A stretch of DNA of 5,633 nucleotides from contig DATHET010000318.1 of assembly GCA_035490315.1 (NCBI GenBank), positions 1-5,633 of the forward strand, written 5' to 3'. Below, piece by piece: positions 1 to 4,950 of the stretch. Under the pieces are notes generated by a model. It was not told the origin of the DNA and made no database searches. It worked only from the letters and a program-made list of their open reading frames with translations. The first letter of the stretch is position 1, and the number at the start of each line of letters is the position of its first letter. A program made the position numbers and the translations under genes. The stretch is from JADJQU01 sp035490315 (GTDB lineage: Bacteria; Planctomycetota; UBA1135; GCA-002686595).

Positions 1-2
1 CG

Positions 3-30
3 GTTCCGCAGTGCGCGTGCACCGCGGAGT
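3..30 (-). terminator. Hairpin downstream of the DUF4349 lipoprotein gene
   Basis: A strong inverted repeat begins 11-13 bases past the stop codon of the minus-strand lipoprotein gene. Bases 5-9 pair with 24-28, there is one A/C mismatch (10/23), and bases 11-14 pair with 19-22 around a four-base loop (15-18). Two G-T wobbles could extend it outward to 3-30. The position suits transcription termination or 3'-end protection of that mRNA. On the minus strand it is followed by AACCG rather than a T tract, so it is not a classical intrinsic terminator. In so GC-rich a sequence a chance hairpin is also possible. Confidence 0.35.
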
Positions 31-40
31 GCGTCTGTGA

Positions 41-1189
41 TCAGCGCCGCAGGGACTTCGCGCTCTCGACCAGAGCCTCGAGCTGCCGATCGAAGGGGGC
101 CTTCGGGCCCCAGGCCTCGAAGCTGTAGACGTGATCCCGCGTGCGCGCCAGCACGATCATGTAACCGGCCATCTCGCCGGAGACGAGCCGCGATCCGACG
201 AGCATCGCGCGGTCTTCGCCGAGATCGCGTTCCTCGCTGATCACCAGCATGCGCGAGTGGGCCAGCGACTTGCGCGCGAGCTTGCCCCAGAAGGAAAGCG
301 CGCCCTTGTCGTAGTTCTCCTGCTTCTGGATCTTGATGCGCACGCCGTCGGCGCTCATCGCTTCGACCAGGTCCGAGCTCGAGTAGTAGCGGATGAAGTC
401 CTTGGGCGGATCGAAGCGCGGGCCGCGCGTGAAAATGTTCGCCTTGCGCGGCATGGACTCGACGCTGCCGGCGACCAGGCCGTCGCCGAGCTGGTCCACC
501 CATTCGAAAGGCAGGCCGAGCCCGGCGGCGGGGCCCTTGGATTGCGGCGAGTTCGTGTTCAACTCGACGCGGATCGTGCTCATGTCGATCTGCGATTGCA
601 GGTAGCGCAGTCGTCCTTCCATCTGCTCGATGTCGCCGCTGACTCGCGAGAGCTCGCTTTCGATCTTCAGCGTGTCCTCGATTTTCTGGCTCTTCGCCAG
701 GTGCTCGAGCAGTCGTTCGCGGGTCCTGCGCGCGTTGTCGAGCCGGATGTTCAAGTCGAGCATCTGCTCGGTGACGTCCGAGGCCTTGACCGAGCGGTCG
801 ACGACTTCGCCCAGGCCCGCGATCTGCGCGATCGTCGCGTCGAAAGTCGAAGCCGGCACGCGCACGGTGATCGAGCGCGCGTCGCTCTCCTGCAGATGGC
901 CGCCGGCTTTTTCGGCCAGGGTCTGGATCGATTTCATCGCCTCGGGCGCCGACACCACGACCAGGCGCAGCATGGCGGAGTAGATCACCTGCCGCTGCGC
1001 CGCGGGCGCGGGCTCCTGCTCCTCGGGAGCGGGCGCCTGATCCAACGCCGCCTCGCGTGGAGCCTCCGCCATCACGAATCCGGCCTTCATCGAATCGTCG
1101 AAGCCGCTTGCCGCGTCGCCCACGCGCATGGAACCGGACGTGGAACAGCCGAGCAGGGAACAGATCAGCCAACCAAGAAAAAATCGCAT
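41..1189 (-). CDS. DUF4349 domain lipoprotein with extra C-terminal domain
   Basis: This 382-residue protein is probably an exported lipoprotein of unknown function. The N-terminus (MRFFLGWLICSLLGC) has a short basic and hydrophobic signal ending in an L-L-G-C lipobox, with Cys15 as the lipidation site and Ser16 at +2, which suggests outer-membrane retention. A low-complexity Ala/Pro/Glu/Gln linker (about 42-65) leads into a region typical of DUF4349 (about 66-212). That region contains 'RQVIYSAMLRL', a 'VRVPASTFDATIAQI' strand-helix, 'LDLNIRLDNARRTRERL', a charged helix likely to form a coiled coil (about 138-192), and 'STIRVEL'. Many DUF4349 proteins end in a membrane helix. This one instead continues for about 170 soluble residues with 'RYYSSSDLVEAM' and 'YMIVLARTRDHVYSFEAWGP', which look like a separate compact alpha/beta domain. 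The start is supported by a GGAGG eight bases upstream. The gene is divergent from the SRPBCC gene. I infer no enzymatic function, and no catalytic motif is visible. Confidence 0.85.
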   Translation of the reverse strand: MRFFLGWLICSLLGCSTSGSMRVGDAASGFDDSMKAGFVMAEAPREAALDQAPAPEEQEPAPAAQRQVIYSAMLRLVVVSAPEAMKSIQTLAEKAGGHLQESDARSITVRVPASTFDATIAQIAGLGEVVDRSVKASDVTEQMLDLNIRLDNARRTRERLLEHLAKSQKIEDTLKIESELSRVSGDIEQMEGRLRYLQSQIDMSTIRVELNTNSPQSKGPAAGLGLPFEWVDQLGDGLVAGSVESMPRKANIFTRGPRFDPPKDFIRYYSSSDLVEAMSADGVRIKIQKQENYDKGALSFWGKLARKSLAHSRMLVISEERDLGEDRAMLVGSRLVSGEMAGYMIVLARTRDHVYSFEAWGPKAPFDRQLEALVESAKSLRR

Positions 1190-1197
1190 CGCGGGTG

Positions 1198-1202
1198 CCT
1201 CC
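1198..1202 (-). promoter_or_regulatory. Shine-Dalgarno for the DUF4349 lipoprotein gene
   Basis: On the minus strand GGAGG lies eight bases before the ATG at 1189. It is a near-perfect anti-16S match at good spacing and fixes the start that also gives a clean lipoprotein signal. It contrasts with the two plus-strand ATG genes in this window, which have no recognisable Shine-Dalgarno. Confidence 0.7.
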
Positions 1203-1242
1203 GCTCAGAGACTAGCGACGGCGGCCGCGGGACTCGCGTAAA

Positions 1243-1254
1243 TCCCAGGTGGGA
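1243..1254. repeat. Small inverted repeat, possible operator
   Basis: TCCCA-GG-TGGGA is a dyad with 5-bp arms and a 2-bp centre. It lies in the divergent intergenic region, about 11 bases upstream of the proposed -35 of the SRPBCC gene and about 54 bases upstream of the lipoprotein ATG. A regulator-binding site for one or both genes is possible. Short dyads also arise easily by chance in GC-rich DNA, so this is a weak call. Confidence 0.2.
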
Positions 1255-1265
1255 CCCGCGCTTCG

Positions 1266-1294
1266 TTGGCGCGCGAGCAGGAGCTGCTTAGACT
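1266..1294 (+). promoter_or_regulatory. Putative sigma70-type promoter for the SRPBCC gene
   Basis: TTGGCG (1266-1271) and TAGACT (1289-1294) are separated by exactly 17 bp. Each matches 4 of 6 positions of the TTGACA/TATAAT consensus, including the most conserved ones (TTG; T, A and final T). Transcription would begin near 1301, giving a leader of roughly 38 bases before the ATG at 1339. No other candidate of similar quality is visible in the gap between the divergent genes. I found no convincing promoter for the leftward lipoprotein gene. Confidence 0.45.
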
Positions 1295-1338
1295 CCCGCG
1301 ACCGTTCCACGGCGTCCGTCCCACGCCGCGCGGTTCCC

Positions 1339-1866
1339 ATGGTCAAAAAGGTCCTGCTCGCACTCCTCGCGCTGATCGTCGTGCTCGTCCTGCTCGGGAC
1401 CTTCCTGTCCCAGCACTATGAACATTCTCGCAGCGTGGTGATCCAGGCCCCGCCCGAGAAGATTTTCCCGTTGATCGGCGATCTCAAGGCCTGGCCTGCG
1501 TGGGAGCCGTTCAGCAAGGAGGAGCCGGAGGCGAAGATCACGCTGGGAGAAAAGACGACCGGCGTTGGCGCCTCGCAGAGCTGGATTGGCAAGACCAGTG
1601 GCCACTTCACGTTCACCGAATGCGATCCGAAAACGGGGATCGCCTACGACCTCATCTTCGTCAACGGCGAGAGGGAATCGCCGGCCAAGAGCTGGATCCA
1701 CATGAATCCGCGGCCGGACGGCTCGACGGAAGTCGTGTGGGGCATCAACGGTGAAATGAACATGCCCGTGATCGGCGGCTACTTCGCGAAGTTCTCCGAT
1801 CGGATGATGGGGCCGATCTTCGAACGAGGCCTGGAGCAGCTGAAGGTCGTGGCGGAACAGAAGTAG
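1339..1866 (+). CDS. Membrane-anchored SRPBCC family protein (polyketide cyclase/dehydrase-like)
   Basis: This 175-residue protein has an N-terminal signal anchor (MVKK followed by a Leu/Val/Ala-rich helix, about 5-23) and a single START/SRPBCC-like domain. The domain opens with 'RSVVIQAPPEKIFPLIGDL' (31-49), the usual strand 'v.i.ApaekVf..i.Dl', then 'KAWPAWEPF' (50-58), a hallmark of the Polyketide_cyc2 group. It closes with a long C-terminal helix ('GGYFAKFSDRMMGPIFERGLEQLKVVAEQ'-like stretch, read in pieces) that covers the hydrophobic pocket in this fold. Such proteins bind hydrophobic ligands, but the ligand here cannot be read from the sequence. The N-in, C-out orientation suggested by Lys3-Lys4 would place the domain in the periplasm. 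ATG 1339 was chosen because it gives the basic and hydrophobic anchor. The upstream in-frame extension from 1249 is Arg-rich, atypical, and overlaps the proposed promoter. No Shine-Dalgarno precedes the ATG. Confidence 0.87.
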   Translation: MVKKVLLALLALIVVLVLLGTFLSQHYEHSRSVVIQAPPEKIFPLIGDLKAWPAWEPFSKEEPEAKITLGEKTTGVGASQSWIGKTSGHFTFTECDPKTGIAYDLIFVNGERESPAKSWIHMNPRPDGSTEVVWGINGEMNMPVIGGYFAKFSDRMMGPIFERGLEQLKVVAEQK

Positions 1867-1887
1867 CTGCGCCGGCGGCACCCCGCC

Positions 1888-1916
1888 TTGCGGCATCGGC
1901 GGCTTGCCTCCAGACT
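1888..1916 (+). promoter_or_regulatory. Weak promoter candidate before the secreted-protein gene
   Basis: TTGCGG (1888-1893) and CAGACT (1911-1916) are 17 bp apart. They resemble the promoter proposed ahead of the SRPBCC gene, sharing TTG and AGACT. Transcription would start near 1923, about 49 bases before the ATG at 1972. The -10 matches consensus at only 3 of 6 positions, so read-through from the SRPBCC gene 105 bases upstream is an equally good explanation. No terminator with a T tract is visible between the two genes. The small CTCCA/TGGAG hairpin at 1908-1920 lacks one. Confidence 0.22.
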
Positions 1917-1971
1917 GGAGCGCCCACCAACAGGCTTCCACCTCGTCCAGGCATCCTCCCCGTCCCGTCCC

Positions 1972-3264
1972 ATGATCCAGCGCCAGCTCCTTGCACTCTC
2001 CGCCCTCGCTCTGCTCAGCGCCGCGACCCAAGCCCAGAATTTCTCGTTCCAGGTCTCCCAGGCGCAGAGCCAGGTGACCCTCGATTCGAGCTTCAGCCTG
2101 GGTCTGCCGGGGACCGTCATCGGCGACTACGACGCGCTGAACAATCCCGGCGGTACGCGCACCCTGCCCGGACTCTTCGGCGGCAGCGGCAACCAGCCCG
2201 TCTCGATGGACATCACCTTCATGACGGCCCTCGCGCACCAGGGCGCGCCCTCGGGTGGCTTCAGCGCAGAGATCGACGTCAACGCAGGCACGATCACGGT
2301 CGACGGCTTGACGCTCGACGCTCTTGCGGGCCAGGCCGTGCAGGCGGACCTGACACTCGAGCTTCTGTATCAGACGTTCCGCACCTTCCAACCGACCTCG
2401 CTCTTCATCGGCGGGGTTCCGCTGCCCCTGCCTCTGGGACAAGCCAGCGTCACCGGTCTGGTCTTCGTGCAGAACGCGCCGGCGATCGGCGTGCTCGTTC
2501 CCGACCTGCTGCTGCCCGAGACTTTCTCGGCGACGATCCTGGTCCCCGCGGACGTGAGCTTTTCCATCGATCTCCTGGGCCAGGTCACGCCGGTCGGGCC
2601 GCTGCCGGTGGTCCTGCCCCTGGCGGGAAGCTTGACCCTCCACGCGGGCGTCGCGCGGCTCACGGTCAGCGCGCAGCAAGCGAACAACCAGATCATCAAG
2701 GATCCCTTCCCCGGTCAGACCATCGACAATCTGCCTCTGCCGGTCCCGACGATCCTGCCTCCGGGCGGCACCGCGAATCTGTTGTTCAACGCCGTGTTCG
2801 GCGAGCTGGCCCTCGACATCTCGGCCGACTTCGATCTGGTCGTCGACGGCGCGGCGGTGTGCGAGGTCACGCACCTGTGCTCGACGACGCCGAACTCGGT
2901 CGGCTCCGGCGCGCTGATCGACGTGCTCGGCACGGCCTCGGTGAGCGCGAACAACATGTCGCTGCGGACCACGAACCTGCCTGCTCACCGCGTGAGCGTG
3001 GTGCGCTTCGGCAGCCAGCAGACCCAGGCGCCTTTCGGAGCCGGAACCCTGTGCGTCGGCGGGACGGCCTACCGCTTGCCGGTCGTGTACTCGGACAACT
3101 TCGGCGTCGCGGACTCCCTGGTCGACTTCAGCCTTCCCTCGCCGAAGTACCAGGCCCTGGTGCCCGGCTCGGTCTGGTACTTCCAGTGCCTGTACCGCGA
3201 TCCCTTGTTCAGCAATCCCGCGGGCAATGCGTCGGACGCCGTGCGCGTGCAGCTCTGCCCTTGA
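1972..3264 (+). CDS. Secreted protein with planctomycete-type Cys-containing C-terminal domain
   Basis: This 430-residue exported protein has no recognisable enzymatic motif. A signal peptide (MIQRQLLALSALALLSAATQA) is likely cut after Ala21, before QNFSF. The body (about 22-290) is beta-rich, Gly/Pro/Leu-rich and free of cysteine. It includes 'GTVIGDYDALNNPGGTRTLPG', a phrase style seen in secreted adhesin- or PEP-CTERM-like proteins. The C-terminal part (about 297-430) holds all five mature-protein cysteines (297, 303, 361, 406, 429) and the phrases 'CSTTPNSVGSGA', 'FGAGTLCVGGTAYRL', 'PGSVWYFQCLYRDP' and terminal 'QLCP'. I associate this pattern with secreted proteins of Poly30/UBA1135-type planctomycetes, where it may be a surface-sorting or stability module (inference). 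ATG 1972 gives the signal peptide, with no Shine-Dalgarno before it. The stop lies 15 bases before the proposed start of the next gene, which suggests co-transcription. A structural or surface role is a guess. Confidence 0.85.
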   Translation: MIQRQLLALSALALLSAATQAQNFSFQVSQAQSQVTLDSSFSLGLPGTVIGDYDALNNPGGTRTLPGLFGGSGNQPVSMDITFMTALAHQGAPSGGFSAEIDVNAGTITVDGLTLDALAGQAVQADLTLELLYQTFRTFQPTSLFIGGVPLPLPLGQASVTGLVFVQNAPAIGVLVPDLLLPETFSATILVPADVSFSIDLLGQVTPVGPLPVVLPLAGSLTLHAGVARLTVSAQQANNQIIKDPFPGQTIDNLPLPVPTILPPGGTANLLFNAVFGELALDISADFDLVVDGAAVCEVTHLCSTTPNSVGSGALIDVLGTASVSANNMSLRTTNLPAHRVSVVRFGSQQTQAPFGAGTLCVGGTAYRLPVVYSDNFGVADSLVDFSLPSPKYQALVPGSVWYFQCLYRDPLFSNPAGNASDAVRVQLCP

Positions 3265-3268
3265 GCTC

Positions 3269-3272
3269 GAGG
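3269..3272 (+). promoter_or_regulatory. Shine-Dalgarno that points to a CTG start
   Basis: GAGG within a purine-rich stretch (3269-3279) lies immediately after the stop of the secreted-protein gene and seven bases before CTG 3280. This is ideal spacing. The first conventional alternatives, TTG 3325 and ATG 3349, have no comparable site upstream. Confidence 0.5.
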
Positions 3273-3279
3273 TAGAGAG

Positions 3280-4932
3280 CTGGGCCGGAAGCTTCGATCT
3301 GCCGCGCTGCTGGCCGCCCTCGGGTTGGTCGGGCTGGCGGCCTGGTGGATGCTCGAATGGAGCGCGGCTCGCCCGCAATCCTCAGGCGAGGTCGAAGCCG
3401 CGCCGGATTCCATGGCCGAGGCTCCGCCACAGCAGTCCGCATCTCCGCTTCCGCCCCAGGCGACGAGCGCCCCCGCGCTCGAGCCCGATCGAGCCGACCT
3501 CGCTGCATCCGAGGACCTGCGCGGCCAGGTCCGCGTGGTCTTCGAGTCGGACCAGAGTCCCGGCGCTGGCGCGAACATCTACTCGTTCGACGCCGAGCGA
3601 TTGGCGAATCCTCACATCGAGCAGGATCTCGAGCTGCTCGGAATGGGGAAGGCGTTCTTCGAGCGCAATGGACAGCACTTCGTCAGCGACGGTGCGGGGA
3701 TCGCCCACGTTCCAGAGGTCAGCGGAAGGCTTCAGGTCATCGCGATGACGCCGACGCACTTCGGAATGACCACGTTGGAGAACCGCGTGGAATCTCCGGA
3801 GCCGATCGACGTGGTCCTGCGCCCGGCGCTCGGTGTCGACGTGCTCGTGCGCAGCGCGACCACGCGCGAGCCGGTCGGCGCGGTCGTCGTGGTCGCAGAG
3901 TGCAGTCAGGTCTACGGCTCGAGGATCGGCGCGATCACCGGCAAGCGCGGCGTCGCGCGCCTGTGGCCGCTGTTCCGCTCACCCGACGAGAACGCCCGCT
4001 GGTACGCGAGCGTGCCCGGCGTGTACCGCGAGAGCCAGCGCGTGGCCATCGCCCTCGAGGACAATCCGCCAACGCTCGAGCTCAGCCTGCCGGACTCCGC
4101 GCCGACCCTGGTGCGACTCGTCGACGCCGGCGGCGAGCTCTGCACCCTGTCGGGCAAGCTCGCGATCGGCTGGAACGACTCGGACGGCGATCCCGCCGAG
4201 CCGATCGAGGTCCGCATCTCGGAAGGCATCGCGGATCTGGCGCGGGTCGAGCTGGGCCTGACGCTGCACGTGCGCGCACAGCTCGCCGGAACGAGCGAGG
4301 AACCGACGGCGGTCTTCACGACCGACGCCAAATCCCAGGAGCGCGCACGCTTCGACCTCGTCCTGCAGAACAGGATCCAGCTCTTGCGCGCGCGCCTCGT
4401 GGATCTCGATGGAGCACCCCTGGCCCTTGCGCGAGCGAGCTGCATCGTCCGTTTCCGGGGCGAGGAAAACGAGGCGCGCGACAGCGTCACGTGCACGACG
4501 CGCACCAATGGCGAAGCAGTTTTTCAGTTCTCGGAGACCTCGCCGGCCAGCGGCCCGATCGTCTTCGCGGTCGACGTCGCAGCGGCGCGCGGCAAGCGGC
4601 TGGGAGGTGTTTTCCACGCGCCGCAGCTGGAGAAGTCCACCGACCTGGGAGAGCTGCGCCTGTCGCCTCCGCAGCGGTTGTTCGCGGGCCGCGCGCTCGA
4701 CTCCAAGGGCAACGCGATCGTCGGCGCCAAGGTCGGCTGCCGGCAGGAAGGCGGAGCGCCGGACGGCGGCCCGTTCCAGATCCTCGAATCCACCAGCGAT
4801 TCCGAGGGCCGCTTCGAGCTTCTGGGCTGGGCGGAGCCCGGCACCTACAAGCTCTGGGCGCAAGTCAACGACACCGGCGGCCTTGTCCGCGCCACGCTCG
4901 GCGATTTCGCGGTCGAGATCCGCGAAAAGTGA
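3280..4932 (+). CDS. Membrane-anchored multi-module protein with carboxypeptidase-regulatory-like domain
   Basis: About 550 residues if translation begins at CTG 3280; 535 if at TTG 3325. From CTG the N-terminus reads MGRKLRSAALLAALGLVGLAAW, a basic patch plus a full hydrophobic helix (about 8-25), so a signal anchor or signal peptide. TTG or ATG starts would cut that helix short. A Pro/Ala/Ser/Gln-rich linker follows (about 28-78). The rest divides into about five beta-rich modules of 85-105 residues: roughly 79-183, 184-274, 275-366, 367-465 and 466-550. The last is the clearest: 'FAGRALDSKGNAIVGAKVGC' ... 'STSDSEGRFELLGWAEPGTYKLWA' matches the carboxypeptidase regulatory-like (transthyretin-like) fold. 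'LRARLVDLDGAPLALARASC' opens a similar module. No protease or other catalytic motif is seen, so an extracytoplasmic scaffold, adhesion or binding role is inferred. The gene probably forms an operon with the secreted protein upstream, and it ends six bases from the convergent sthA. Confidence 0.82.
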   Translation: MGRKLRSAALLAALGLVGLAAWWMLEWSAARPQSSGEVEAAPDSMAEAPPQQSASPLPPQATSAPALEPDRADLAASEDLRGQVRVVFESDQSPGAGANIYSFDAERLANPHIEQDLELLGMGKAFFERNGQHFVSDGAGIAHVPEVSGRLQVIAMTPTHFGMTTLENRVESPEPIDVVLRPALGVDVLVRSATTREPVGAVVVVAECSQVYGSRIGAITGKRGVARLWPLFRSPDENARWYASVPGVYRESQRVAIALEDNPPTLELSLPDSAPTLVRLVDAGGELCTLSGKLAIGWNDSDGDPAEPIEVRISEGIADLARVELGLTLHVRAQLAGTSEEPTAVFTTDAKSQERARFDLVLQNRIQLLRARLVDLDGAPLALARASCIVRFRGEENEARDSVTCTTRTNGEAVFQFSETSPASGPIVFAVDVAAARGKRLGGVFHAPQLEKSTDLGELRLSPPQRLFAGRALDSKGNAIVGAKVGCRQEGGAPDGGPFQILESTSDSEGRFELLGWAEPGTYKLWAQVNDTGGLVRATLGDFAVEIREK

Positions 4933-4950
4933 GCGGACTCAGCCGCTCGC
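4925..4950 (-). terminator. Intrinsic terminator of sthA, overlapping both convergent stop codons
   Basis: Bases 4929-4936 pair with 4943-4950 (eight pairs, one a G-T wobble) around a six-base loop (4937-4942). Read on the minus strand, the stem is followed directly by TTTT (4928-4925), the arrangement of a short rho-independent terminator for sthA. The sthA stop TGA (4941-4939) is in the loop, and the TGA of the opposing gene (4930-4932) is in one arm. On the plus strand no T tract follows, so termination of the beta-sandwich gene would depend on the hairpin alone or on other factors. The T tract is short, which limits confidence. Confidence 0.5.

Noticed and set aside
1209..1237. A possible minus-strand promoter for the lipoprotein gene, with TAGTCT (1214-1209) as -10.
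   Set aside because: No acceptable -35 lies at 16-18 bp, and the start would fall on the Shine-Dalgarno itself, leaving almost no leader.
131..1291. A 386-codon plus-strand open frame opposite the DUF4349 lipoprotein gene.
   Set aside because: The minus-strand frame has a signal peptide, lipobox, Shine-Dalgarno and a recognisable domain. The plus-strand product is a His/Arg/Asp-rich shadow.
1870..1920. GC-rich hairpins between the SRPBCC and secreted-protein genes (CCGC/GCGG at 1883-1893; CTCCA/TGGAG at 1908-1920) as a terminator.
   Set aside because: The stems are only 4-5 bp, no T tract follows, and such pairings are expected by chance at this base composition.
3262..3282. TGA read-through: the secreted-protein and beta-sandwich frames are the same frame, separated by one TGA with no other stop between them.
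   Set aside because: The secreted protein ends in the '-LCP' terminus I expect for its C-terminal module. A separate Shine-Dalgarno and a new signal-like helix follow, so two proteins are more likely than a recoded fusion.
1288..3378. A 696-codon open frame on the minus strand opposite the SRPBCC and secreted-protein genes.
   Set aside because: It is the antisense shadow of two well-supported genes in GC-rich DNA. Its product is an Arg/Gln/Gly/Asp-rich low-complexity string with no family resemblance, and it spans an intergenic gap.
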